NCBI RefSeq assembly: GCF_012932145.1
Contig: NZ_MWOK01000027.1
Coordinates: forward strand, 1-43,033
Direction of reading: 5' to 3'
DNA from: Acidovorax sp. SRB_14
Lineage (GTDB): Bacteria > Pseudomonadota > Gammaproteobacteria > Burkholderiales > Burkholderiaceae_C
DNA length: 43,033 nucleotides
The notes under the pieces are model-generated. The model had not been told where the DNA came from, searched no databases, and worked only from the letters and a program-made list of their open reading frames with translations. The position numbers and the translations under genes are program-made. Below are positions 1 through 7,628 of the stretch, in pieces (the stretch's first letter is position 1; the number at the start of each line of letters is the position of its first letter).

Positions 1-997
1 GCGCCCCGGCCTGGCGCACCGGCCCCAGCGCCGCAAAGCCCGGGCCCTGCGGCTCGGCCAGCCACTGGCGCAGCACGTCGACGCCGGGCCGGGAGAGCAC
101 GCGCGCGCGCGCCGCCACCATGGCATGCTCGAGCGTCGGCGCGGGCGTCGCCGTGCTGCTGCCCGGCGGCAAGCGCGCGTGCATGTCGGCGATGCGCTGC
201 GTGGTCAGCGGGTGGCTGCGCAGGTAGGGCCAGGAGCCGTTGTCGTTGAGGCGGTTGGCCTGCTGCAGCTTGTCGAACATGCTGACGAAGCCCTGCGGCG
301 CAAAGCCGGCCGGCGCCATCAGGCCGTAGCCGATGCGGTCGGCCTCGCGCTCCATGTCGCGCGAGAAATTGAGCTGGTTCTGCATCGCCACGGCCTGCCC
401 GCCCACCACCAGGGCCTGCGCGGCGTTCGGGCTCTTGCTGGCGGCCAATGCGCCCAGCACCATGGCGCCCAGCATCCAGGGCGTCTGGCGGCTTTGCTGC
501 GACATCAGGCGCGAGATGTGGCGCTGCGTGACGTGGCTGAGCTCGTGTGCCAGCACCGAGGCGAGCTCGTCGCGGCTGGTGACCACGCCGATCAGGCCCA
601 GGTGCACGCCGAGGTAGCCGCCGGGCAGCGCGAACGCGTTCACCGTGCGGTCGCGCCCGAGCAGCACCTCCCATGCAAAGCGCTCGTCGATTTCGGGCGA
701 GAGCTCGCCGCGCGCGCGCGCCGCGTCCAGCAGCGACAGCCACAGGCCCTGCACATACTCGACCAGCACCGGGTCGTCGATGTAGTCGGGGTCGCGGTAA
801 AGCTCGCGGATGATGCGGTCGCCGAGCCGGCGCTCGGCGCTCACGGTCATGTCGCCGCCGTCGCCGAGCGTGGGCAGGCTGGCCTGGGCGCGCGCGGGCA
901 CCGGCAGCAGCGCGCCAGATGCTATCAATAAAGAAGCTGCTAGGACAGATGCAGCAAGGGCCAGAGGCCATTTCGGCCTGAAACGTGGCGGGGCCAT
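1..997 (-). CDS. M48 family metalloprotease (BepA/YfgC-like), 3' end outside window
   Basis: Periplasmic zinc metalloprotease of the M48 family, probably BepA/YfgC-like, which degrades or helps assemble outer-membrane proteins. Reading from 997 there is a basic N-region, a hydrophobic stretch and an Ala-X-Ala type end (PVPARAQA), so it is exported. The zinc motif HELSH lies at about residue 151 and is followed by VTQRH, typical of the family. The reading frame stays open to base 1, so the C-terminal part (a TPR region in BepA) is incomplete. An in-frame ATG at 1045 would add 16 residues; neither start has a clear ribosome binding site. The signal-peptide DNA (918-982) closely resembles the dispersed palindromic repeat of this window. 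It is divergent from moaC. Confidence 0.85.
   Translation of the reverse strand, partial: MAPPRFRPKWPLALAASVLAASLLIASGALLPVPARAQASLPTLGDGGDMTVSAERRLGDRIIRELYRDPDYIDDPVLVEYVQGLWLSLLDAARARGELSPEIDERFAWEVLLGRDRTVNAFALPGGYLGVHLGLIGVVTSRDELASVLAHELSHVTQRHISRLMSQQSRQTPWMLGAMVLGALAASKSPNAAQALVVGGQAVAMQNQLNFSRDMEREADRIGYGLMAPAGFAPQGFVSMFDKLQQANRLNDNGSWPYLRSHPLTTQRIADMHARLPPGSSTATPAPTLEHAMVAARARVLSRPGVDVLRQWLAEPQGPGFAALGPVRQAGA
918..982. repeat. Dispersed palindromic repeat, copy 1 (inside M48 signal-peptide coding region)
   Basis: About 65 bp that keeps the order of blocks seen in the intergenic copies: GCTATCAATAAA, then AGCTGCTAG, a decayed GC-rich centre, then CAGCAAGGGCCAGAGGCC and a TTTCGGCCTGAA tail. 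It is read on the minus strand as the hydrophobic core of the protease signal peptide. The assignment is by eye against copies at 2651, 7629, 12505 and 41894; the central stem is eroded here. Confidence 0.55.
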
Positions 998-1104
998 GGC
1001 GGCGTCGGACCCAAGACCATTCGGTGTGCGCTGGTGTGTCGGCATGAACGTATGATGCCCCGTCCCCCGAATGTTTCCCCACCGATTCACCCGGTTACCA
1101 CCCC

Positions 1105-1593
1105 ATGTCCGCACTCACCCACTTTGACGCCCAGGGCCAGGCCCACATGGTCGACGTTGCCGCCAAGGCCGCCACCCACCGCACCGCCATCGCCAGCGGC
1201 CGCATCGAAATGCTGCCCGCCACCCTGGCGCTGATCGAGGCCGGCACTGCCAAGAAGGGCGACGTGCTCGGCATCGCGCGCATCGCCGGCATCCAGGGCG
1301 CCAAGAAGACCAGCGATCTGATCCCGCTGTGCCACCCGCTCGCGCTGACCCGCGTCGCTATTGAATTCGAGGCTGCCAGCGCACGCCAGCCGGGCGCGAC
1401 AGGCATATTGTGTACCGCCACGGTGGAAACCGTCGGCCCCACCGGCGTAGAAATGGAAGCCCTCACGGCCGTGCAGGTCGCCCTGCTCACCATCTACGAC
1501 ATGTGCAAGGCCGTGGACCGCGGCATGTCGATCCATGGCGTGCGCGTCGAGGAAAAACACGGCGGGAAGTCGGGCAGTTATGTGGCGCAGTGA
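1105..1593 (+). CDS. moaC: Cyclic pyranopterin monophosphate synthase MoaC
   Basis: Converts the GTP-derived 3',8-cyclo intermediate to cyclic pyranopterin monophosphate in molybdenum cofactor synthesis (cytosol). The 162 residues match the family length. Visible family motifs are [12 protein letters not shown] near the N-terminus, the [19 protein letters not shown] block, DLIPLCHPL (active-site His/Cys region), [31 protein letters not shown] and the terminal GGKSG. Between the IPLCHPL strand and GPTGVEMEA it is about four residues longer than E. coli MoaC, and that stretch coincides with a copy of the dispersed repeat (1357-1412). No strong ribosome binding site precedes the ATG. No other moa gene is nearby. 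Confidence 0.96.
   Translation: MSALTHFDAQGQAHMVDVAAKAATHRTAIASGRIEMLPATLALIEAGTAKKGDVLGIARIAGIQGAKKTSDLIPLCHPLALTRVAIEFEAASARQPGATGILCTATVETVGPTGVEMEALTAVQVALLTIYDMCKAVDRGMSIHGVRVEEKHGGKSGSYVAQ
1357..1412. repeat. Dispersed palindromic repeat, copy 2 (inside moaC)
   Basis: GCTATTGAATT, then GAGGCTGCCAGCGC, a CGCCAG centre, GCGCGACAGGC and ATATTGTG follow the same block order as the intergenic copies (GCTAT.., GCTGC.AGCGC, loop, GCGC.ACAGGC, AT.TTG). It is in frame and encodes a loop where MoaC is longer than the E. coli protein. Match judged by eye. Confidence 0.45.
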
Positions 1594-1603
1594 GTGCGCC
1601 TAG

Positions 1604-1640
1604 CGCCTGGCGGCGCGGGCGCACCCGCGCGCCGGCCTTT
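1604..1640 (+). terminator. Possible terminator of moaC
   Basis: An interrupted GC-rich hairpin (arms around CGGCGCGGG and CCCGCGCGCCG) is followed by CCTTTTCCTT just downstream of the moaC stop. The T-run is interrupted, so termination strength is uncertain. The rest of the 1594-1816 gap shows no gene. Confidence 0.4.
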
Positions 1641-1816
1641 TCCTTGCCGCACATCAAGCCATGCGGCCCTCCGGTCAGCGCCGATCGCGCTTTACGGGAC
1701 AATACGCGCGAAGACGCTGCTGGGCACCAGGCAGCGCACTGCGGGGCCAGTCTTGCCGGCCCCGGCGCGCCACCCAGCCGCCGGAATCTGTTTCTCACAC
1801 CCTCAGCCTACCCACC

Positions 1817-2590
1817 ATGAGCGCATTTCTTGAAGAACGCGTGCTGTCGGTCCACCACTGGACCGACCGGCTTTTCAGCTTCACCACCACCCGCGACACC
1901 GCGCTGCGGTTCTCCAACGGCCACTTCACGATGATCGGGCTCAAGGTCAACGACAAGCCGCTGCTGCGCGCCTACAGCATCGTCAGCGCCAACTACGAGG
2001 AGCACCTCGAGTTCCTCAGCATCAAGGTGCCCGACGGCCCGCTCACCTCCAAGCTGCAGCACATCCAGGTGGGCGACACCATCGTCGTCGGCAAGAAGCC
2101 CACGGGCACGCTGCTGATCGACTATCTGCTGCCCGGCAAACGCCTGTACATGCTGTCCACCGGCACGGGCCTGGCGCCGTTCCTGAGCGTAATCCGCGAC
2201 CCCGAGACCTATGAGAAGTTCGAGGAAGTGGTGCTGGTGCATGGCGTGCGCCACGCCAACGAACTGGCCTACCACGACTACCTGACGCAGGAGCTGCCCC
2301 AGCACGAGCTGCTCGGCGAGATGGTCACGGCCCAGCTCAAGTACTACCCGACGGTGACGCGCGAGCCGTTCCGCCACCAGGGCCGCATCACCGACCTGAT
2401 CAAGAGCGGCAAGCTGTTTGCCGACCTGGGCCTGCCGCCGCTCGACCCGGTCACCGACCGCGTGATGCTCTGCGGCAGCCCCGAGATGCTGCACGACCTC
2501 AAGCACCTGCTCGAGCATGCCGACTTCGAGGAAGGCAACACCACGCGCCCAGGCGACTTCGTGATCGAGCGCGCGTTCGTCGAGAAATAA
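1817..2590 (+). CDS. fpr: Ferredoxin/flavodoxin--NADP(+) reductase
   Basis: FAD-dependent reductase exchanging electrons between NADPH and ferredoxin or flavodoxin in the cytosol. The 257-residue product has the FAD-binding RAYSIVSANY motif (about residue 50), the phosphate-binding STGTGLAPFLS motif of the NADP domain (about residue 115), VLVHGVRHANEL, and a C-terminal aromatic-poor tail ending IERAFVEK, as in bacterial class FPRs. The ATG at 1817 gives the N-terminus usual for the family (MSAFLEERV); the frame is open further upstream but that sequence is not family-like. It stands alone, convergent with the downstream hydrolase gene. Confidence 0.93.
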   Translation: MSAFLEERVLSVHHWTDRLFSFTTTRDTALRFSNGHFTMIGLKVNDKPLLRAYSIVSANYEEHLEFLSIKVPDGPLTSKLQHIQVGDTIVVGKKPTGTLLIDYLLPGKRLYMLSTGTGLAPFLSVIRDPETYEKFEEVVLVHGVRHANELAYHDYLTQELPQHELLGEMVTAQLKYYPTVTREPFRHQGRITDLIKSGKLFADLGLPPLDPVTDRVMLCGSPEMLHDLKHLLEHADFEEGNTTRPGDFVIERAFVEK

Positions 2591-2650
2591 GACGGCCGCT
2601 GCGGGCGCCGGTGCCTGCGCGGCGCCGGTGCGGCCCGCGCGACTGAGCGT

Positions 2651-2697
2651 CTTTTGGGCTCCAAACGCTTGGTGGACAAGCGCCAGCAGCTATCAAA
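2651..2697. repeat. Dispersed palindromic repeat, copy 3
   Basis: Lies between the convergent fpr and hydrolase genes. The stem is CGCTTG (2666-2671), loop GTGGA, CAAGCG (2677-2682), flanked by CTTTTGGGCTCC on the left and CCAGCAGCTATCAAA on the right. The hairpin could also act as a weak bidirectional terminator, but it lacks a long T-run. Confidence 0.75.
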
Positions 2698-2715
2698 CCA
2701 GAAGCACAGAACCCG

Positions 2716-3354
2716 TCAGGTTCCGCCCACGTACGGGTTGCTGGCGCGCTCGCGCCCGAACGTGCTCTCGGGGCCGTGGCCCGGAATGAACACCGTGGCG
2801 TCGCCCATCGGCCACAGGCGGCCGGTGATGCTGTCGATCAGCTGCTGGTGGTTGCCCTGCGGAAAATCGGTGCGGCCGATGCTGCCGGCAAACAGCACGT
2901 CGCCGACAAACGCGCGCCCGGTCTGTGGCGCATGGAACACCACATGGCCGGGCGTGTGGCCCGGGCAGTGGCGCACCTGCAGCGTCTCATCGCCGATCTG
3001 CACGCTGTCGCCGTCGTGCAGCCAGCGCGTGGGCGTGAAGGGCTGCGCGGGCGGAAAGCCGAACATCGCGCTTTGCTGCGGCAGGCCGTCGATCCAGAAC
3101 TGGTCGCCCGGGTGCGGGCCGACGATGGGCAAGCACAGGCGCTCGGCCAGTTCGCCCGTGCCGCCCGCATGGTCGATGTGGGCGTGCGTGAGCCAGATCT
3201 GTTCGAGCGCGAGGCCCAGGCGCGCGACTTCGCCGAGCAGGGTGTCGAGGTCGCCACCGGGATCGATGACGGCGGCCTTCAGGGTGGCGTCGCACCAGAC
3301 GATGGAGCAGTTCTGCTGGAACGGGGTGACGGGGACGGTGAGGTACTGGAGCAT
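2716..3354 (-). CDS. MBL-fold hydrolase, glyoxalase II-like (YcbL-type)
   Basis: Metallo-beta-lactamase-fold hydrolase of 212 residues; family members include glyoxalase II and YcbL, but the substrate cannot be read from sequence. The metal motif THAHIDHAGG (HxHxDH) lies at about residue 56, HCPGHTPGHVVF supplies the next His, GDVLFAGSIGRTDF the bridging Asp, and FIPGHGPES the last His. It is shorter than true glyoxalase II (about 250 residues) because the C-terminal substrate-binding helical domain is absent. The ATG at 3354 gives the usual MLQYLTVPVTPFQQN start; upstream codons in frame do not look like protein from this family. Confidence 0.9.
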   Translation of the reverse strand: MLQYLTVPVTPFQQNCSIVWCDATLKAAVIDPGGDLDTLLGEVARLGLALEQIWLTHAHIDHAGGTGELAERLCLPIVGPHPGDQFWIDGLPQQSAMFGFPPAQPFTPTRWLHDGDSVQIGDETLQVRHCPGHTPGHVVFHAPQTGRAFVGDVLFAGSIGRTDFPQGNHQQLIDSITGRLWPMGDATVFIPGHGPESTFGRERASNPYVGGT

Positions 3355-3401
3355 GGGCTGGCAGGGAGCGGACAAGAAAGCTTCACACTTCAACACATGA
3401 C

Positions 3402-3450
3402 TTGAAAACGGTGCTGGCGGCATGTTGCGCAGAGCACAGCACCGTCTCAA
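3402..3450 (-). terminator. Stem-loop between lysR and hydrolase gene, likely lysR terminator
   Basis: Arms TTGAAAACGGTGCTG (3402-3416) and CAGCACCGTCTCAA (3437-3450) pair over 14 bp with one bulge, around a 20 nt loop. On the minus strand the stem ends in CCGTTTTC, a short T-run, about 70 nt after the lysR stop, so a rho-independent terminator is plausible. It also lies about 50 bp upstream of the hydrolase start. Confidence 0.55.
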
Positions 3451-3518
3451 ATCGCGTTGAATGCAAACGGGTTTCAGCAGCGTACCACCGCTGCGCATGC
3501 GTCCAGGGAGGCAGTGGT

Positions 3519-4439
3519 TCACCCACGCCCGCCCGGGGTCTCGCCGATGTGTTGCTTGTCGGCAAACGCGCGCACCACGTCCAGGAAGGCCGACAGCACG
3601 GGCGAGGTGTCATCGCTGCGGTACAGGCAGCTGAGTTCGATGTCGCGCAGGTAGCGCGAGCGCAGCGGCCGGTAGACCACGCCCGGCAAGCGCAGGCTGG
3701 TGGCCGACTGGGTGGTGATGCAGCTGCCAAAGCCGCCCGCCACCAGGGCCACGCAGGTCAGCACATCCTCCACGGCCTGCACCACGTTCAGGCGGATGCC
3801 CTCGCGGTGAAACGCCGTGGCCACCTCCTGCGCCAGGCCGGGCAGCGGGGCGTTGGGGTAGACGATCATCGGCTCGCCATCGAGATCGCGCAGCGTGATC
3901 TCTGGCCGTGCACACAGCGGATGCGTCTCTGGCAGGCCGACCACCAGCGTTTCCTGCAACACGGCCAGCACCTCCAGGCCGGGCTCTGGGGCCACCAGCC
4001 GGTTGAAGCCGATGGTGATGCGGCGCTCGCGCAGCGCCTGCAATTGCTCGGCCTTCGTGAGGTTGTGCAGTTCGATGCGCACCTCGGGCCGCGCCCGGTG
4101 GAAGGCCGCCAGCAGCCGCGGGATCACGTCGAGCACGCCCGAGCCGAAGATGCCCACGTCGAGCTGGCCGATCAGGCCCTGCCCGGCGCGCTGCGCGCGT
4201 TCGCGCGCACGCAGCGCCAAAGCCAGGATGTTGGGCACCTCGTCCCGCAGCGTCTGGCCGGCGGCGGTCAACTCGACGCCCTTGGCGGTGCGCACGAACA
4301 GCGGGGTGCCGAGCTCGTCTTCCAGGCCGCGGATCTGCCGCGTCAGGGGCGGCTGCGCCATGTGCAAGCGCTCTGCGGCCCGCGTGAAGTTCAGCTCTTC
4401 ACAGAGGGCCTGGAAGTACTTCATCTGCCGCAGGTCCAT
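3519..4439 (-). CDS. LysR-type transcriptional regulator of the meta-pathway operon
   Basis: Cytosolic LysR-family regulator, 306 residues, a normal family length. The N-terminal winged helix-turn-helix starts MDLRQMKYFQALCEEL and contains FTRAAERLHMAQPPLTRQI, with the effector-binding domain following from about residue 90. It is divergent from the Bug/meta-pathway operon with 174 bp between the starts. The intergenic region carries a good palindrome plus a repeated half-site, so it is inferred to control that operon and itself in response to a pathway intermediate. The inducer is not deducible. The proteins ClcR, CatR and BenM share the family, but meta-operons are often run by other regulator types. 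Confidence 0.92.
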   Translation of the reverse strand: MDLRQMKYFQALCEELNFTRAAERLHMAQPPLTRQIRGLEDELGTPLFVRTAKGVELTAAGQTLRDEVPNILALALRARERAQRAGQGLIGQLDVGIFGSGVLDVIPRLLAAFHRARPEVRIELHNLTKAEQLQALRERRITIGFNRLVAPEPGLEVLAVLQETLVVGLPETHPLCARPEITLRDLDGEPMIVYPNAPLPGLAQEVATAFHREGIRLNVVQAVEDVLTCVALVAGGFGSCITTQSATSLRLPGVVYRPLRSRYLRDIELSCLYRSDDTSPVLSAFLDVVRAFADKQHIGETPGGRG

Positions 4440-4457
4440 GTTTTTACCCCGTTTGTG

Positions 4458-4495
4458 AATACCTTAAAGGTATTGATTTTAGAGAATAAGGTATT
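4458..4495. promoter_or_regulatory. Probable LysR operator: palindrome plus spaced half-site
   Basis: AATACCTT (4458-4465), one base, AAGGTATT (4467-4474) is a perfect 8+8 palindrome 19 bp upstream of the lysR start. AAGGTATT recurs at 4488-4495, exactly 21 bp (two helical turns) from the second arm. This fits the recognition-site/activation-site layout of LysR regulators. It is the only AT-rich island in the divergent region. Confidence 0.7.
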
Positions 4496-4613
4496 GGACA
4501 GTATCGCAGGCGGTACCGTATCTTTGCGCCAGACCGCTGCGATAACTGCCCGAAACAGGGCTGGCCCGTGTGGCAGCAGCGGCATCCACCACAACACCAG
4601 CGAGACAAGACAC

Positions 4614-5612
4614 ATGGCGACACACCGGACTTTTTCCCGACCCAACGGCCTTTGCGCCGCGGTACTGCTGGCAGGCAGCTTGGTATGGGGCAGCGTGCAT
4701 GCGCAGGCGCCGAAATACGCCCAGCGCCCGGTGAAGATGGTGGTGCCATTTGCCGCAGGCGGCGCGATCGATGCGATGGCACGCCCGGTCGCCGACGCGC
4801 TGGGCCGCGAGCTCGGCCAGACCGTGATCGTCGACAACAAGCCGGGCGCCGCCGGCAACATCGGCGCCGCGCTGGTGGCCAAGGCACCTGCGGACGGCTA
4901 CACGCTGCTGGTGGGCACCTCGGCCACGCACGGCGCCAATCCTGCGATGTTTGCCAGCCTGCCCTACGACGCGGCGGCCGATTTCGAGCCCATCTCGCTG
5001 TGGGGCGCGGTGCCGAATGTGCTGGTGGTCAACGCGGCGCAGGGCGCGCGCTCGGTCCCCGAGCTGATCGAGGCAGCGCGGCGCGAGCCGGGCAAGCTGA
5101 CCTACGGCTCGGCCGGCGCCGGCACCTCGCTGCACCTGGCCGGCGTGATGTTCGAAAAGGCCGCCAAGGTGCAGCTCGTGCATGTGCCCTACAAGGGCGG
5201 CGCGCCGGCATCGATGGACCTGCTGGGCGGCAACACGAACATGATGTTCGACACCATCTCCGTGGCCTTGCCAAATGTGCGCGCCGGCAAGTTGCGCGCC
5301 CTCGCGGTGGCCGCGCCCGAGCGCCACTTTGCGCTGCCCGATGTGCCGACTTTTGCCGAGCTCGGCCTGCCCAGCGTGGAAGCCGCCACCTGGGCCGGCG
5401 TGTTCGTTCCCAAGGGCACGCCCGCTGCCATCGTGCAGGAACTCAATGCCGCTTTTGCGCGCGTAATGGCGCAAAAGCCGGTGCAGGATGCGCTGCGTGC
5501 CAACGGCGTGCAGATCCAGTCGCTGCAGGGCGAGCGCTTTCGCACCTTCGTGAACGGCGAGATCAAGCGCTGGGGCGCCATGGTGCGCGAAGCCAAGATC
5601 ACGCCCGAATGA
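4614..5612 (+). CDS. Bug/TctC-family solute-binding protein (first of two in operon)
   Basis: Periplasmic solute-binding protein of the tripartite tricarboxylate (Bug) family, 332 residues. It has a signal peptide ending SVHAQA, then the family marks PVKMVVPFAAGGAIDAMAR, VIVDNKPGAAGNIGA, DGYTLLVGTS, YGSAGAGTS.HLAG and VPYKGGAPASMDLLGG. Bug proteins bind carboxylates and aromatic acids; many are orphans that work with distant membrane subunits or as sensors. No TctA/TctB membrane genes are in this window. As first gene of the operon, divergent from the LysR gene, it probably captures the aromatic acid feeding this pathway, but the ligand is unknown. Confidence 0.92.
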   Translation: MATHRTFSRPNGLCAAVLLAGSLVWGSVHAQAPKYAQRPVKMVVPFAAGGAIDAMARPVADALGRELGQTVIVDNKPGAAGNIGAALVAKAPADGYTLLVGTSATHGANPAMFASLPYDAAADFEPISLWGAVPNVLVVNAAQGARSVPELIEAARREPGKLTYGSAGAGTSLHLAGVMFEKAAKVQLVHVPYKGGAPASMDLLGGNTNMMFDTISVALPNVRAGKLRALAVAAPERHFALPDVPTFAELGLPSVEAATWAGVFVPKGTPAAIVQELNAAFARVMAQKPVQDALRANGVQIQSLQGERFRTFVNGEIKRWGAMVREAKITPE

Positions 5613-5667
5613 CCGCGCGCCGCACCCGCGCCGGCCTCCCCTTGCGTTCCACCACCGAAAGACTTCC

Positions 5668-6129
5668 ATGATCCCTCCCCGCGTCAACGTCGATACCGTC
5701 CGCAAAGCCATGGGCGAATACGCCGACCCCGTGGCCAGCCGCGAAGAGCGCGGCCAGATCTACCAGGAGCTGCTCGGCTTCGTGCCGCCCCGCATCGAGG
5801 CGCGCCTGAACGTGACCGGCGCACTCGACCCGACGATGCTGGACCTGCAGGAGCAGATGCGCGCCCACGGCATGTACCCGAAAAGCTTCGACACCAAGAC
5901 GGCGCAGCTGATGCTGTTCGGCATGCTGCTGATGGACGCGAGCGACGCGGCCATCCTTCACGGCATTGCGGCGCGCCGCGCCGGTGCCTCCTGGCACGAG
6001 ATGCAGGACACGATCAACCTGTGCTTCCTGTTCCGCGGCCTGTCGGCCGCCAACCGGGGCGCCGAAATCCTCGCCAATATCGCCCAGCGCGAGCAGCAGG
6101 CGCCGCAGGACAAACCGGCCCAGGGCTGA
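5668..6129 (+). CDS. Carboxymuconolactone decarboxylase-like protein (AhpD-like fold)
   Basis: Small cytosolic protein of 153 residues. The segment from about residue 70 (TKTAQLMLFGMLLM...) to RRAGASWHEMQDTINLCFLF and RGLSAANRGAEIL resembles the helical CMD/AhpD domain. The CxxC redox pair of AhpD-type members is absent: DAAILHG stands where the Cys-containing helix usually is, keeping only the His. It lies between the first Bug gene and the semialdehyde dehydrogenase gene in the same operon, so a role on a ring-cleavage product or accessory decarboxylation/isomerisation is possible. The exact reaction is not known and the family call is moderate. Confidence 0.65.
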   Translation: MIPPRVNVDTVRKAMGEYADPVASREERGQIYQELLGFVPPRIEARLNVTGALDPTMLDLQEQMRAHGMYPKSFDTKTAQLMLFGMLLMDASDAAILHGIAARRAGASWHEMQDTINLCFLFRGLSAANRGAEILANIAQREQQAPQDKPAQG

Positions 6130-6164
6130 ACCAGCGCGGCCCCTTCCGACCAAGAGAGAGTGAC

Positions 6165-7625
6165 ATGCTAGAGCCCAAGATCCTGAACTTCATCAACGGC
6201 GAATTCGTCGCCACCAACAAGTGGTTCGACAACCGCACGCCCACCACCAACGCCGTCATCGGCCAGGTGGCCGAGGCCGGCAAGCCCGAGGTCGATGCCG
6301 CCGTGGCCGCCGCGCGCGCCGCACTCAAGGGCCCGTGGGGCGCGATGCCGCTGGCCAAACGCGTCGAGTTGCTCGAAGCCCTGGTGGCCGAGATCACGCG
6401 CCGCTTCGATGAATTCCTCGAAGCCGAGTGCGCCGACACCGGCAAGCCCAGGAGCCTCGCTTCGCACATCGACATTCCGCGCGGCGCCGCCAACTTCAAG
6501 GTGTTTGCCGACGTCGTGAAGAACGTGCCCACCGAGTTCTTCGAGATGGCAACGCCCGACGGCCGGGGCGCGATCAACTACGGCTACCGCAAGCCCGTCG
6601 GTGTGGTCGGCGTGATCTGCCCGTGGAACCTGCCGCTGCTTCTGATGACCTGGAAGGTCGGCCCGGCGCTGGCCTGCGGCAACACGGTGGTGGTCAAGCC
6701 ATCCGAGGAAACCCCGCGCACCGCGGCGCTGCTCGGCGAGGTGATGAACAAGGTCGGTATCCCCAAGGGCGTCTACAACGTGGTGCACGGTTTCGGCCCC
6801 GGCTCGGCCGGTGAATTCCTGACCACGCACCCGGGCGTCGATGCGATCACCTTCACGGGCGAAACCCGCACCGGCGAAGTCATCATGAAGGCGGCCGCCA
6901 ATGGCGCGCGCCCCGTGAGCCTGGAGATGGGCGGCAAGAACGCCGCCATCGTCTTTGCCGACGCCGATTTCGACGCCGCCATCGAGGGCACGCTGCGCTC
7001 GGCCTTCGTCAACAGCGGCCAGGTCTGCCTGGGCACCGAGCGGGTGTATATCGAGCGCCCGATCTTCGACAAGTTCGTCGCCGAGCTGAAGAAGCAGGTC
7101 GAGGGCTGGAAGATCGGCGTGCCCGAAGACACCGCCACCAAGCTGGGCCCGCTGATCAGCAAGGAGCACCAGGCCAAGGTGCTGTCGTACTACGCACTGG
7201 CCGTGGCCGAGGGCGCCACCGTGGTCACCGGCGGCGGCGTGCCCGACATGCCCGGCGAGCTGCAGGACGGCTGCTGGGTGCAGCCCACGATCTGGACCGG
7301 CCTGCCCGAGACGGCGCGCGTGATCCAGGAAGAAATCTTCGGCCCCTGCTGCCACATCGCGCCGTTCGACAGCGAAGACGAGGTGCTGGAAAAGGCCAAC
7401 GACAACGTCTACGGCTTGGCGACCGCCATCTGGACCAAGGACCTGTCGCGCGCGCACCGCGTCGCGCAGCGCATGGAGGTCGGCATCTCCTGGGTCAACA
7501 GCTGGTTCCTGCGCGACCTGCGCACGCCGTTCGGCGGCTCCAAGCAATCGGGCATCGGCCGCGAGGGCGGCGTGCATTCGCTGGAGTTCTACACCGAACT
7601 CCAGAACGTCTGTATCAAGCTCTGA
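6165..7625 (+). CDS. dmpC: 2-hydroxymuconic semialdehyde dehydrogenase
   Basis: NAD-dependent aldehyde dehydrogenase oxidising 2-hydroxymuconic semialdehyde to 2-hydroxymuconate (4-oxalocrotonate enol form), the entry to the oxidative branch of meta-cleavage. It is 486 residues, the length I know for DmpC/XylG. Landmarks are CPWNLPLLLMTWKVGPALACG, the NAD motif FTGETRTG, the general base in LEMGGKN (E254), the nucleophile in SGQVCLGTERVY (C288), and EEIFGPCCHI. The ATG at 6165 follows AAGAGAGAG. An aminomuconic semialdehyde dehydrogenase (AmnC/NbaE) is the main alternative, but no aminomuconate deaminase gene is present here, which favours the hydroxy substrate. Confidence 0.9.
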   Translation: MLEPKILNFINGEFVATNKWFDNRTPTTNAVIGQVAEAGKPEVDAAVAAARAALKGPWGAMPLAKRVELLEALVAEITRRFDEFLEAECADTGKPRSLASHIDIPRGAANFKVFADVVKNVPTEFFEMATPDGRGAINYGYRKPVGVVGVICPWNLPLLLMTWKVGPALACGNTVVVKPSEETPRTAALLGEVMNKVGIPKGVYNVVHGFGPGSAGEFLTTHPGVDAITFTGETRTGEVIMKAAANGARPVSLEMGGKNAAIVFADADFDAAIEGTLRSAFVNSGQVCLGTERVYIERPIFDKFVAELKKQVEGWKIGVPEDTATKLGPLISKEHQAKVLSYYALAVAEGATVVTGGGVPDMPGELQDGCWVQPTIWTGLPETARVIQEEIFGPCCHIAPFDSEDEVLEKANDNVYGLATAIWTKDLSRAHRVAQRMEVGISWVNSWFLRDLRTPFGGSKQSGIGREGGVHSLEFYTELQNVCIKL

Positions 7626-7628
7626 ATT

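Noticed and set aside
2591-2650. GC-rich hairpin just after fpr as terminator
   Set aside because: GGCGCC palindromes can pair but there is no T-run, and repeat copy 3 follows immediately.
3402-5612. A 736-codon open frame joining antisense lysR to the first Bug gene
   Set aside because: The first 400 codons are the complement of lysR with no homology; only the part from the ATG at 4614 is a Bug protein. Long antisense frames are expected at this GC content.
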